Shown: positions 32,118-41,165 of the stretch, piece by piece | Numbering within the stretch: position 1 is the first letter of the stretch | Layout: each line of letters starts with the position of its first letter | The notes under the pieces: model-generated | What the model saw: only the letters and a program-made list of their open reading frames with translations | What the model was told of the DNA's origin: nothing | Databases searched by the model: none | Made by a program: the position numbers and the translations under genes | Source of the DNA: Tissierella sp. Yu-01 | Lineage (GTDB): Bacteria; Bacillota; Clostridia; Tissierellales; Tissierellaceae | Direction: 5' to 3' | Assembly (NCBI RefSeq): GCF_029537395.1 | Contig: NZ_CP120677.1 | Coordinates: 248,001-312,000 of the forward strand | Length of the DNA: 64,000 nt

Positions 32118-33002
32118 ATGGATATAATTGAGATTAATAATCTCACAAAAAATTTTGGAAATTTTCAAGCATTAAAAGGTGTAAATTTAGCTGTTAAAGA
32201 GGGAGAAGTTCATGGTTTTATAGGACCTAATGGTGCAGGCAAGTCAACAACCATTCGAATTTTATTAGGGTTACTGAGAAAAAGTTCTGGAAGTATTTAT
32301 GTAATGAACGAGGACCCATGGGAGAATGCGGTCAATCTTCATACAAAATTAGCCTATGTTCCTGGTGATGTTAGTTTATGGCCGGATTTAACAGGGGGAG
32401 AAATTATTGACTTTTTAGGTCGCTTACATGGAGGGCTAGATTTAAATAAAAAGAAAGAATTAATTGATAGTTTTCAACTTGACCCTACTAAGAAATCTTC
32501 CACGTATTCAAAAGGTAACAGACAAAAAGTAGCTTTAATAGCCGCCTTTTCATGTAATTCTGAACTTTACTTGTTTGACGAACCCACTTCTGGCTTAGAT
32601 CCTTTAATGGAAGTAATATTCCAAGAATACGTTGGAAAGCTGAAAGAAAAAGGAAAGACAGTCCTTCTATCAAGTCATATTCTTTCAGAAGTTGAATCAC
32701 TTTGTGATCGAGTTAGTATTATTAGCAATGGGAAAATAGTGGAGACTGGATCCTTAAATCAAATGAAACATTTAACCAGAACTATCGTTAATGTTACTAC
32801 GAATGATGCACTTGAAGGTTTAAGTAAAATACCTGGTGTTCATGATATAGTACACAATAAGAATCAATATCGTTTCTCGATAGATACAGATGTAATTAAT
32901 ACAGTGATTTCCGCATTATCACGTATAAATGTGACCTCTTTCACTGCTGAACCACCTAGTTTAGAAGAGTTATTCATGCGACATTATGAAGTAAAGGAGT
33001 AA
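32118..33002 (+). CDS. ABC exporter ATP-binding protein
   Basis: The 294-residue ATPase has Walker A GPNGAGKSTT (about 38-47), a signature motif written as YSKGNRQKVALIAAF (the usual LSGGQ is degenerate, as in many drug and bacteriocin exporters), and Walker B ELYLFDEPTSGLDP. The H-loop is LLSSHILSEVESL. A C-terminal extension of about 80 residues is typical of CcmA-type (DrrA-like) ATPases. It pairs with the permease five bases downstream and is under the divergent TetR regulator. Confidence 0.9.
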   Translation: MDIIEINNLTKNFGNFQALKGVNLAVKEGEVHGFIGPNGAGKSTTIRILLGLLRKSSGSIYVMNEDPWENAVNLHTKLAYVPGDVSLWPDLTGGEIIDFLGRLHGGLDLNKKKELIDSFQLDPTKKSSTYSKGNRQKVALIAAFSCNSELYLFDEPTSGLDPLMEVIFQEYVGKLKEKGKTVLLSSHILSEVESLCDRVSIISNGKIVETGSLNQMKHLTRTIVNVTTNDALEGLSKIPGVHDIVHNKNQYRFSIDTDVINTVISALSRINVTSFTAEPPSLEELFMRHYEVKE

Positions 33003-33007
33003 ATAAC

Positions 33008-34612
33008 ATGAAAAAAGAATATTTTGTTGGTACCAAAGAATTATTATATTTGTACTTGAGAAGAGACCGATTTAGACTTTTGATTTGGATACTATTACCA
33101 GTATTAATGTTAATCTTTCATTCCATTACTATGATTTCTCTAAGCTCTGGAAAAAACATAGTTTCTTTTCTTAATGAGTTTAATGAGGATGTTTTAATAT
33201 CTGCAGTTCATGGACCCATTATGTCATTAGATCTTGTAGGTGCAACTTTATGGCGAGCAGCATCACCTATTACACTATTTCTTGGGATTGGAGTAATACT
33301 TACTGTAATTAGACACACCAGGACAGATGAAGAAACTGGGAGAACTGAACTTATTCGTTCATTCAGTGTTGGACGATATGCTAATTTAACTGCTGCGATG
33401 CTTCTAGTAATCTTATCAACACTATTATCTAGCCTACTGATGACTATACCAATGAAGCTGATTGGTGGCGATGTAAAAGAAGTATTAGTTTTTGGAGCTA
33501 CTTTATTTTTCGCAGGAATATTTTATGGAGGAGTTGGATTGCTGGCTTGCCAGCTAAAAAGCAGTAGTTCAGGCACACGAAACATCGGGACTATATTTCT
33601 TGGGTTAGGTTTATTAATAAACATATTAAATAATATGGGAGGAGGGGATACCTTTCTAAGATTGCTTTCTCCTATTGCATGGAGTAGAATTACTACTCCA
33701 TTTTCTGGTGGAAATGTTTTGGGGATAGTTTACTGTTTTGTCATTTCAGTAATTCCAGTTTTTCTTGCGTATACTCTATCTGTAAAAAGAGATATAGGTG
33801 GAGCTATCTTTATGGACCAAACAGGTTTAGCAGAAGCAAAATTGACTTTTAATAATCCCCTTGCATTAGCTTGGAAAACTCATAAAGGAATGTTTATGGG
33901 GTGGTTATTTGCTCTCATTTTTGTAATTGGAGCCTTTGCTTCAATTTCCCCTAGTATGTCAGGTAGTATTAGCTCTGCGTTTGAGGGAATTGCAGGAGAT
34001 AATTGGATGGAAGGCATGACAATGGACTTACTTTTTCTAAACATAATGATTTATATCTTGTCCATATTTGTTGGACTATACTCCTTAATAGCAATGAATA
34101 ATTTAAAAAAAGAAGAGATTGATGGTCGTAATGAAATTATATTAGATAAGAAAATTAAAAGAAAAAAGTACATGTTTAGTTTTGTTTTTGTTGCTCTTTA
34201 TGGCTCTGCTGTTTTACTAATTGCAATGGGATTGACTGGAGGAATTGTATATAGCGTGGTTACAAATAATTTTGGAAATGAATTTTGGCAAATTTTTATT
34301 ATGGGTATTTCTAAGATTCCCGCTGTATGGATTTTAATTGGAACATTTAGTATATTCTATGGTTTTTTTCCAAAACTAACAGATATCTGTTGGGCAATAT
34401 GGGGATTCTTTAGTTTATTAGAAATTGCATGGGAGGGTGGAATCATTGATTGGTCTTTAATGCAGTTATCTCCATTTTCTTCTTCCCATTATACTATTCA
34501 TGTTAATAATCTGTCTCCTCAATTATTGATAGGTATTTTATTGACTTCAGTTATATTAATTTTTATAGGGATGGTTGGTTATGAAAAACGTGATATTATG
34601 ACAAGAGCTTAA
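33008..34612 (+). CDS. ABC exporter permease (polyketide-antibiotic exporter type)
   Basis: The 534-residue protein has about 12 hydrophobic helices in two similar halves. The N-terminal cytoplasmic part reads LLYLYLRRDRFRLLIWILLPVLML, the middle has DEETGRTELIRSFSVGRYANL, and the second half starts near DQTGLAEAKLTFNNPLALAWKTHKG. This is the layout of ABC-2 permeases annotated as exporters of polyketide antibiotics. With the upstream ATPase it should form a drug or lipid efflux pump. Ligand unknown. Confidence 0.85.
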   Translation: MKKEYFVGTKELLYLYLRRDRFRLLIWILLPVLMLIFHSITMISLSSGKNIVSFLNEFNEDVLISAVHGPIMSLDLVGATLWRAASPITLFLGIGVILTVIRHTRTDEETGRTELIRSFSVGRYANLTAAMLLVILSTLLSSLLMTIPMKLIGGDVKEVLVFGATLFFAGIFYGGVGLLACQLKSSSSGTRNIGTIFLGLGLLINILNNMGGGDTFLRLLSPIAWSRITTPFSGGNVLGIVYCFVISVIPVFLAYTLSVKRDIGGAIFMDQTGLAEAKLTFNNPLALAWKTHKGMFMGWLFALIFVIGAFASISPSMSGSISSAFEGIAGDNWMEGMTMDLLFLNIMIYILSIFVGLYSLIAMNNLKKEEIDGRNEIILDKKIKRKKYMFSFVFVALYGSAVLLIAMGLTGGIVYSVVTNNFGNEFWQIFIMGISKIPAVWILIGTFSIFYGFFPKLTDICWAIWGFFSLLEIAWEGGIIDWSLMQLSPFSSSHYTIHVNNLSPQLLIGILLTSVILIFIGMVGYEKRDIMTRA

Positions 34613-34618
34613 TAAAGA

Positions 34619-34642
34619 ATGGGGGATTATAAATCCCCCATC
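34619..34642. terminator. Bidirectional terminator between the ABC permease and MATE genes
   Basis: TGGGGGATT at 34620-34628 pairs with AATCCCCCA at 34632-34640 (short TATA loop), located between convergent genes and touching the MATE stop at 34641. Confidence 0.65.
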
Positions 34643-36029
34643 AAGCTTCTGAAACTATACCTTTTTTACGCCACTTGCCTTTTCTAAAGAAAGCAAAGGT
34701 TATAACTGCCCCAATTGTCCAAGATATCAATAGTGAAATAAATGTAGATTCTGGTCTTCCAGTGGGGAATGCTTCACTTTGTGTTAAATAAGCAATACCA
34801 TAAGCCACTGGGACACGAAGTACTACAGTAACAATAAGTGATATCCACATTGGGGTAACAGTATCTCCCGCTCCTCTCATAACACCAGATAGACTTTGTG
34901 TTATAGCCATTGCAATGTAGCCTAGTGCAAGGATTCGCATCATATTCATACTTAAATCTATTAGTTCCTTAGTATCAGTAAAGATACTGATTAGATTTCT
35001 TCCAAAGATTAAGATTAAAATCGTAATTATAGTTGAGACTCCAACGGCAATCATAGTGCCATCTTTAGTTCCTTTTTCAACCCTATCCATTTTCAGTGCT
35101 CCAATATTTTGTCCAGTGTAGGTAGTCATTGCACTTCCAAAGGAAAAGTTAGGCATCATGGCAAAACCGTCAACCCTCATAACAATAACATTACATGCAA
35201 TAACCATCTCTCCAAAACTATTGGTCAGAGACTGTACAACAATCATTGCAAGAGAGAATATTGCTTGGGTCAATCCTGATGGTAATCCCAGCTTTATAAG
35301 TTTATAATAATATTCCTTTTCTAACTTTAACATCTTCCAGTTTACATCAAAATTACTTTTCATTTTTACTAATTTTATAATACACAGAATAGCGGATATT
35401 GCCTGTGCGATTACAGTTGCAAGAGCAACGCCGGGAACTCCCATGTTTAGACTTGCTACGAAGTAAATATCTAGAACTACATTTAATGCCGTAGAAATAA
35501 GTAAAAACAAAAGTGCAGATAGAGAATCCCCAAGACCACGGAGTACACCTGCTAAAATATTATAATTAGCAAAGCCTGCAATGCCTACAAAATATATAAT
35601 CAGATAGTCTTCACACCAATCAATAATAGTATCAGGTGTGTTAAGGAAAGTAAGCAAAGGTTTGGTAACAATAGGTCCAATAATCATAATAATTACGGAT
35701 GCAATAGCAGTAAGAGTTATACAATTACCTATGGTATGGGAAAGTTTTACTCTATCCTTTGCCCCAAAGTACTGGGATACCATTATACCAGCACCTACAG
35801 AAATTCCTACAAATAGTACAAGTAAAAGATTTAATATGGGAGAAGCACTGCCTACAGCTGCAAGAGCGTTATCTCCTACATATTTACCAACTATAATAGA
35901 GTCAGCGGTATTATAAAATTGTTGTGCAACATTACCAATAAGCATTGGTATTGAAAATTCAACAATTCGCTTCCAAGGGGTACCTTCAGTTAGATCCTTT
36001 GGAGAAAATAATTCGGTGATTTTAGCCAT
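34641..36029 (-). CDS. MATE-family multidrug efflux transporter
   Basis: On the minus strand the start is taken at 36029 (ATG behind AGGAGG), giving 462 residues from MAKITELFSPKDLTEG; a longer frame from 36065 lacks a ribosome site. Twelve membrane segments form two MatE halves (PMLIGNVAQQFYNTADSIIVGKYVGDNALAAVG near 25-57, and GLPSGLTQAIFSLAMIVVQSLTNSFG near 245-270). MATE pumps export cationic drugs using Na+ or H+ gradients. No regulator gene is adjacent on this strand. The upstream region 36066-36253 is AT-rich and carries nothing else that I can call. Confidence 0.9.
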   Translation of the reverse strand: MAKITELFSPKDLTEGTPWKRIVEFSIPMLIGNVAQQFYNTADSIIVGKYVGDNALAAVGSASPILNLLLVLFVGISVGAGIMVSQYFGAKDRVKLSHTIGNCITLTAIASVIIMIIGPIVTKPLLTFLNTPDTIIDWCEDYLIIYFVGIAGFANYNILAGVLRGLGDSLSALLFLLISTALNVVLDIYFVASLNMGVPGVALATVIAQAISAILCIIKLVKMKSNFDVNWKMLKLEKEYYYKLIKLGLPSGLTQAIFSLAMIVVQSLTNSFGEMVIACNVIVMRVDGFAMMPNFSFGSAMTTYTGQNIGALKMDRVEKGTKDGTMIAVGVSTIITILILIFGRNLISIFTDTKELIDLSMNMMRILALGYIAMAITQSLSGVMRGAGDTVTPMWISLIVTVVLRVPVAYGIAYLTQSEAFPTGRPESTFISLLISWTIGAVITFAFFRKGKWRKKGIVSEA

Positions 36030-36253
36030 ATATCTGCCTCCTAGTATAAAGTAGATGATTTCCAATTAAAGATTATACCAAATATTTTATACTCTAATGC
36101 TATACTAATCAATCTAAATTAATAGATTTTTCCTAACTTTCTAGAAACTTTTATTAAAAGAATAAATTAAGAATTTCTTAAGACTTTTCTAACTATTTTT
36201 TAATGTTTATCCCTCATAATTAAAGTATCGGATAAAATTAAGGGGTGCATTAA

Positions 36254-36856
36254 ATGGATAATGAATATTTATATATAGTACTTACGAGGACCAATACTGT
36301 AATGTCTAGACTTATTCAACTTTTAAAAAAAGATGAGTATACACATGCAGCTATTTCATTTGATAAAAATCTTGATCAGATGTATAGCTTTGGAAGAAGG
36401 CATACATTTAATCCATTCGTTGGTAGATTTAAGAAAGAGGAGATAGATAAAGGGATATATAAACTTTGTAAGACTGTGCCAAGCGTGGTTATTGAGCTTA
36501 AAGTATCAAAGCAGCAATATGAAAAAGCTAAATATGTATTAGAGAGATTTATTTCTAATAGCAATTTATATAAATATAACTACATGGGACTTCTGTACAA
36601 TTTGCTAAATAAGCCAGTATGCTGTGATTACAGTTTTTTATGTTCTGAATTTGTATATTACATATTAAATGAAAGTGGCATTGTAGACTTTAAAAAATCA
36701 AGAAATTTAATTAGACCTGAAAATCTACTTGATATAGAAGGAAGGATGATTTATAAAGGGGATCTTAAAAATATGAGGCTTTCATATGAAACTTACGGAG
36801 CAGAGGAAATAGAAATAGAGGAGTTAAAAAGGTGTATGGTTTCACAAATCTCTTGA
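36254..36856 (+). CDS. Permuted NlpC/P60 (YiiX/YebB-like) papain-fold protein
   Basis: The 200-residue protein reads LYIVLTRTNTVMSRLIQLLKKDEYTHAAISFDKNLDQMYSF, then SFLCSEFVYYILNESGI. The conserved HAA (His32) followed much later by CSEFV (Cys about 129) is the reversed His-then-Cys order of the permuted NlpC/P60 peptidase families. It has no signal peptide or membrane helix, so it acts in the cytoplasm or on a substrate there; amidase, acyltransferase or thioesterase activity are all possible. The start ATG 36254 follows AAGGGG. Confidence 0.72.
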   Translation: MDNEYLYIVLTRTNTVMSRLIQLLKKDEYTHAAISFDKNLDQMYSFGRRHTFNPFVGRFKKEEIDKGIYKLCKTVPSVVIELKVSKQQYEKAKYVLERFISNSNLYKYNYMGLLYNLLNKPVCCDYSFLCSEFVYYILNESGIVDFKKSRNLIRPENLLDIEGRMIYKGDLKNMRLSYETYGAEEIEIEELKRCMVSQIS

Positions 36857-36935
36857 AAAGTAGCTGATACTGTAATATTATATTAATAATCAGGTTAAAA
36901 TCTGGTAATTTAAAAAGAAGAGGATGATGGAATGA

Positions 36936-38333
36936 ATGTTTAAAAGAGTATTAGTAGCAAATAGGGGTGAAATAGCAGTTCGAATAATTAGAGCCCTAAG
37001 AGAAATGGGAATAGAATCCGTAGCTGTCTATTCAAACCCAGATCAAGATGCACTTCATACTATTTTGGCAGACTATGCTTTTTGCCTAGATGGGAATAGG
37101 GTCCAAGAAACATATACAAATATGGATAAGATAATTAATATCGCCAAAATTTCTGGTGCTGATGCTATACATCCAGGATATGGATTCCTCTCAGAAAGGC
37201 CTAATTTTGCTAAAGCAGTAGAAGATGCAGGTATTACTTTTATAGGTCCTAATAGTGATATAATTAGACTTATGGGAGATAAAATCGAGGCACGAAAGGT
37301 TATGCTATCATTAGGAGTACCCCTTGTAAAAGGTAGCGAAACGGCTATTTCCAGTTATGAAGAGGCAGCTCTAATAGCGGATAAAATAGGATATCCTGTT
37401 CTTATTAAGGCTGCAGCTGGTGGAGGCGGAATGGGAATGAAAATAGCATCTAGCCCGAATGAATTAGAGCAGGCCTTAGAAACAGTTAAAAATACAGCTA
37501 TTTCATTATACGCAGATGAATCTGTTTTCTTGGAAAAGTATCTAATCAAGCCTAGACATATTGAAGTACAGGTAATGGGTGATAAACATGGAAATTATGT
37601 TCATTTAGGGGAAAGAGAATGTTCAATACAGAGACGTCATATGAAAATTGTTGAAGAAACACCATGCTTAGCATTATCTCCAGAGATTAGGGAAGAAATG
37701 TGTAAAACGGCAGTTTCAATTGCTAAAGCAGTAGGTTATAATTCTGTAGGAACAGTGGAATTTATATACGAAGATAATGAATTCTATTTTCTTGAAATGA
37801 ATACAAGAATTCAAGTAGAACACACCATCACTGAAGCGGTAACGTCTGTAGATTTAGTCAAAGAGCAGATATCCATTGCAGCTTGCAATCCACTCAGTGT
37901 AAAACAAGAAGATATAAAGTTCAACGGTCATGCTATAGAATGCCGAATATATGCTGAAGATCCAATAAAATCTTTTACTCCTTCACCAGGAAAGATTACC
38001 GATTATATAGCACCAGGTGGACCAGGTATTAGGTTGGATTCAGGTGTAAGGGCTGGTTACACTGTAAGTACCTACTATGATTCTATGTTATCTAAGCTAA
38101 TAGCAATAGGTAAAGATAGAGATGAATCAATAGATAGAATGAAAAGAGGACTTAAAGAATTCTATATAGAAGGTATCAAGACAAATATACCAATGTTGAT
38201 CGCAATCATGAAAGATAGTGATTTCAAAGAAAGTAATATCAGTACTAAATTCTTAGAAGAGCATAATAAAATCATTGAGGAATGTTCATCAGAGAGAAAA
38301 ACTATTTTTATAGCAGTTGAAAATTCAAATTAA
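36936..38333 (+). CDS. accC: Biotin carboxylase (acetyl-CoA carboxylase AccC type), stand-alone
   Basis: The 465-residue protein has the complete biotin carboxylase set: FKRVLVANRGEIAVRIIRALREMGI at the N-terminus, HPGYGFLSERPNFA, the ATP-grasp loop IKAAAGGGGMGMKIA, and GERECSIQRRHMKIVEETPCLAL. EFYFLEMNTRIQVEHTITEAVT and the C-terminal GVRAGYTVSTYYDSMLSKL follow. It carboxylates biotin on a carrier protein using ATP and bicarbonate. No biotin carrier (accB), carboxyltransferase (accAD) or oxaloacetate decarboxylase gene is next to it, unlike usual acc operons, so its partner must be elsewhere. It starts at ATG 36936 and ends before a strong terminator. Confidence 0.88.
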   Translation: MFKRVLVANRGEIAVRIIRALREMGIESVAVYSNPDQDALHTILADYAFCLDGNRVQETYTNMDKIINIAKISGADAIHPGYGFLSERPNFAKAVEDAGITFIGPNSDIIRLMGDKIEARKVMLSLGVPLVKGSETAISSYEEAALIADKIGYPVLIKAAAGGGGMGMKIASSPNELEQALETVKNTAISLYADESVFLEKYLIKPRHIEVQVMGDKHGNYVHLGERECSIQRRHMKIVEETPCLALSPEIREEMCKTAVSIAKAVGYNSVGTVEFIYEDNEFYFLEMNTRIQVEHTITEAVTSVDLVKEQISIAACNPLSVKQEDIKFNGHAIECRIYAEDPIKSFTPSPGKITDYIAPGGPGIRLDSGVRAGYTVSTYYDSMLSKLIAIGKDRDESIDRMKRGLKEFYIEGIKTNIPMLIAIMKDSDFKESNISTKFLEEHNKIIEECSSERKTIFIAVENSN

Positions 38334-38407
38334 TAGGATAAATTATAAAGAATAAAGGTTTCAAATTGAATATGATTTGAGAATTTTATTAATTATAATT
38401 GCTAAGC

Positions 38408-38447
38408 AAAAAAGGTTCAAGATTAATTAAATCTTGGACCTTTTTTA
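38408..38447 (+). terminator. Terminator after accC
   Basis: AAAAAGGTTCAAGATT pairs with AATCTTGGACCTTTTTT (one mismatch, short loop) in 38408-38447, ending in a T-run. It insulates accC from the PadR operon promoter that begins four bases later. Confidence 0.85.
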
Positions 38448-38451
38448 TTAT

Positions 38452-38501
38452 TTGACATGTACTACGTGACACGATATAATATTTATATACTACGTGAGAC
38501 G
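38452..38501 (+). promoter_or_regulatory. PadR operon promoter with two direct-repeat operator boxes
   Basis: TTGACA at 38452-38457 and TATAAT at 38475-38480 are spaced by 17 bases. Two near-identical 14-base boxes, TACTACGTGACACG (38460-38473, inside the spacer) and TACTACGTGAGACG (38488-38501, at the transcription start), bracket the -10. They are repeated in the same direction, 28 bases apart, and are likely sites for the PadR protein encoded just downstream. Confidence 0.75.
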
Positions 38502-38529
38502 TAATATGTTATATAGGAGGTCTTTAGCA

Positions 38530-38868
38530 TTGAAGGATAAAATACAGGAATCCCCACTTACAGAGACAGCATTATTAGTTCTGTTGGCCATGTATAAACC
38601 AAACCATGGATATGGTGTAATGCAATTTGTAGAGAATAGGACGCATGGAAGAGTTGTTTTTGGACCTGGGACATTATATGGTTCAATCAACAATCTTGCA
38701 AAAAAGAAGTGGATTACACAATGTATTAACGTGGAAGGAGAACGAAAAAAAGAGTACGTTATCACAGATTTAGGAAAGAAACAAGTAAAAGCAGAGCTGG
38801 AGAGAATAAGAGAAGTTTACAAGATCGGAATGGAAATAACAGGGTTAGGGGGTATTGACAATGATTAA
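38530..38868 (+). CDS. PadR-family transcriptional regulator
   Basis: TTG 38530, with AGGAGG at 38516-38521, gives 112 residues beginning MKDKIQESPLTETALLVLLAMYKPNHGYGVMQFVENRT. The winged helix (residues 10-85, GPGTLYGSINNLAKKKWITQ, ERKKEYVITDLGKKQ) is typical of the short PadR type. A longer frame from 38494 would overlap the promoter and operator boxes. It overlaps the following DUF2812 gene by eight bases, and PadR/DUF2812 pairs are a common two-gene unit in Firmicutes. Confidence 0.9.
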   Translation: MKDKIQESPLTETALLVLLAMYKPNHGYGVMQFVENRTHGRVVFGPGTLYGSINNLAKKKWITQCINVEGERKKEYVITDLGKKQVKAELERIREVYKIGMEITGLGGIDND

Positions 38869-39481
38869 AAAAATGCGGATTTTTTTAGATCCCATCGAAG
38901 GACAAGAAAAGTGGTTAAATGAAAGAGTAACTGAAGGTTTAAGGCTGTCAAGGGTTGGCAGATTTATTTATGAGTTTAATAAATGTGAACCTAATCAATT
39001 TCAATACGCTGTAGATTATATCGGTAACAAATCAAATGCACAGAGAAAGGAATATGAAAATTTTCTAGATGAAGTAGGGATTACTTATTTTGAGAAACCG
39101 TTAAACCTTGGTCAGTTTTCCATTGGAAGAATTAAGTATAGACCATATGCAAATAAAGGAGGAAAGTTAGCTACCTCAAGAGGAATGATAAATCGTGAGA
39201 TTCTCATTTTGGAAAAAGAGTATGATGGAAAGACTTTTGATATCTATAGTAGTCTTGAGGATAAAATTCTAGCGTTAAAAGAGAGAAGAAAGCCCCATTT
39301 TTATCTATTGATTTTTATATTTATTATGGGGTTGTATATTAATAATATTGTGATCCCACCTAATTATATCTACTACTTATGGGTCATATTAGGAGTTATT
39401 GCAATTCTTCCTATGACAAGAATAATTCAACTATCTCTATCCATAAAATCATTAAGTGATAAGATGAAGATTAATGAGTAG
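38861..39481 (+). CDS. DUF2812-family membrane protein partnered with PadR
   Basis: ATG 38861 (AGGGGG eight bases upstream, overlapping padR) gives 206 residues. The N-terminal half has the DUF2812 pattern (EKWLNERVTEGLRLSRVGRFIYEFNKCEPNQFQYAVDYIG). The C-terminal half has two hydrophobic helices (about 145-165 and 170-190). It is probably an inner-membrane sensor or anti-regulator working with the PadR protein, as in similar pairs. The function is not established. Confidence 0.75.
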   Translation: MIKKMRIFLDPIEGQEKWLNERVTEGLRLSRVGRFIYEFNKCEPNQFQYAVDYIGNKSNAQRKEYENFLDEVGITYFEKPLNLGQFSIGRIKYRPYANKGGKLATSRGMINREILILEKEYDGKTFDIYSSLEDKILALKERRKPHFYLLIFIFIMGLYINNIVIPPNYIYYLWVILGVIAILPMTRIIQLSLSIKSLSDKMKINE

Positions 39482-39505
39482 TAAAGATACTTATCATTAA
39501 TTAAT

Positions 39506-39541
39506 AGGGTTAACTCATGAAAGTTTGAGATAACCCTTTTT
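39506..39541 (+). terminator. Terminator after the PadR/DUF2812 operon
   Basis: AGGGTTAACTCA (39506-39517) pairs with TTGAGATAACCCT (one bulged base) and is followed by TTTT. The 200 bases after it up to the AraC gene show no gene. Confidence 0.78.
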
Positions 39542-39756
39542 ATGTAGTTAAGGATTTTATGCGATACTGCTGTAGCAATCACAACTACACCTCCAAATGA
39601 TTTGCAATAAAAATAGGAATTTCAAGTAACATTGGCTTTTTAGAATTTTTATCGGTAAAAAATATTAAGTATTTATTATTTGAAAATTAGGGTATAAAAC
39701 CTCAATGGAAAGAAATACTAGAGGCTAATACTAAAGCTAGTAGGTGAAAAATTAAT

Positions 39757-40854
39757 ATGGAAGAATTTAATTACATAATTAAAAAGGTAGGTAATGAATT
39801 ATTCTTAAAGCAATATATTTATCGGGTAGGTTCATATCACTATAATTGGCACAAACCAATAGAACTATTAGTTATTTTAAATGGAGAAGTAGAGGTTTGT
39901 ACAAATGGTACTTGTAGGATTCTTGAAACAGATGATGTTATTTTAGTTAATTCCTATAGTGGCCATGCCACTCTTGCCCATGAGCCTGAAAGCATTGTAA
40001 TGTTATTACATATGGATCCAACATTTTTAAGCGATTATTATAGAGATGTAGAACTTCTATCTTTTGACCTATGCTCAACAAAGGAGACAAGGGATTATAC
40101 GGCCTTTGTTTTAATTAGGTCATATCTCTCTGAAATGATTTTAAGCTGTAAAAATAATGATCCCACATATAAATTACTTTTCGAAAGTAAATTTTATTCA
40201 CTTATGCATACTATTATTCAATACTTTCCTCCAAGAGAAATTCAATCTACAGTCTTTATAAGAAATCAAAAAAGAATAACTGCTATTGAAAAGATGCTAA
40301 AATATATAGATAAAAATTATAAGAAGAAAATTACTCTTGATATACTTGCAAAGGAATCTGGGTACAACAGCAACTATATATCGCAGCTCTTTAAATCAAC
40401 TATGGGCATAAACTTCCATGACTATCTAACTAGGATTAGGTTACGAGAAGCAACTAGGGATTTAAGTCAGACTGAATATAAAATTCTGGATATTGCTCTA
40501 GAGAATGGTTTTTCCGATATTAAATCATTTAATTCTGCTTTTAAGAAGAACTTTGGAAAATCTCCTACAGATTATAGAAAAAGACTGAATAAAGATATAG
40601 TTAAAATTGATGTTAGCTTTAAGAAACAATTCATATCAGTTGATGATACATTAGTTAACAATAAGCTCAAGGATTATATATCAACGAATTATCCATCATA
40701 TATAAAAGGGGCAGAAAATGATAAATTGAATAATATTGAAAAAGCATATAAATTAAAAGAGCAAATTACACAGCTGTCAGATAAATTTAAAGAATTATCA
40801 GGAGATATAGAGGAAGTAAACATTAGTATAGAGGATTATAAAAAGGGAAATTAA
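39757..40854 (+). CDS. AraC-family regulator of the tartrate operon
   Basis: The 365-residue protein has an N-terminal cupin sensor (about 15-110; HYNWHKPIELLVILNGEVEVCTNGTCRILETDDVILVNSYSGHA is the beta-barrel). An AraC double helix-turn-helix occupies about 180-280 (DILAKESGYNSNYISQLFKSTMGINFHDYLTRIRLREA, DIALENGFSDIKSFNSAFKKNFGKSPTDYRK). An unusual C-terminal tail of about 85 residues ends in a predicted coiled coil (LNNIEKAYKLKEQITQLSDKFKELS). It is transcribed towards the tartrate dehydratase genes 311 bases away and is their likely activator. Confidence 0.85.
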   Translation: MEEFNYIIKKVGNELFLKQYIYRVGSYHYNWHKPIELLVILNGEVEVCTNGTCRILETDDVILVNSYSGHATLAHEPESIVMLLHMDPTFLSDYYRDVELLSFDLCSTKETRDYTAFVLIRSYLSEMILSCKNNDPTYKLLFESKFYSLMHTIIQYFPPREIQSTVFIRNQKRITAIEKMLKYIDKNYKKKITLDILAKESGYNSNYISQLFKSTMGINFHDYLTRIRLREATRDLSQTEYKILDIALENGFSDIKSFNSAFKKNFGKSPTDYRKRLNKDIVKIDVSFKKQFISVDDTLVNNKLKDYISTNYPSYIKGAENDKLNNIEKAYKLKEQITQLSDKFKELSGDIEEVNISIEDYKKGN

Positions 40855-40888
40855 ATTTATAGAAAATATTTTAAAATTATTTTTATAT

Positions 40889-40925
40889 AAAGATTCACCA
40901 TGTGGTGAATCTTTATATTTTTATT
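40889..40925 (+). terminator. Terminator after the AraC gene; remainder to 41165 is regulatory DNA
   Basis: AAAGATTCACCA and TGGTGAATCTTT form a perfect 12-bp stem with a two-base loop at 40889-40914, followed by ATATTTTTATTTTT. From 40926 to 41160 no gene is seen. An imperfect dyad GTAATT...AATTAC near 41098-41120 lies just before the ttdA ribosome site and may be part of its control region. Confidence 0.85.
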
Positions 40926-41165
40926 TTTACTTATTGTTAATTTAAAGACACCAAGGTAATCGTTTTCAATATTTTTATAATTTAAAAACATTATTTCTTT
41001 ATATTAATTATTTATTAATATTTGACCAAGGAATTGTGAAATACTTAATTTTACATATTCAATTATGGATAGCGAAGATTTTTATAAAATGTAAAATGTA
41101 ATTGTAACGTGGTTAATTACAAGTAGGAAAACGATAGACATTTATATAATGAGGAGGTTATATCA

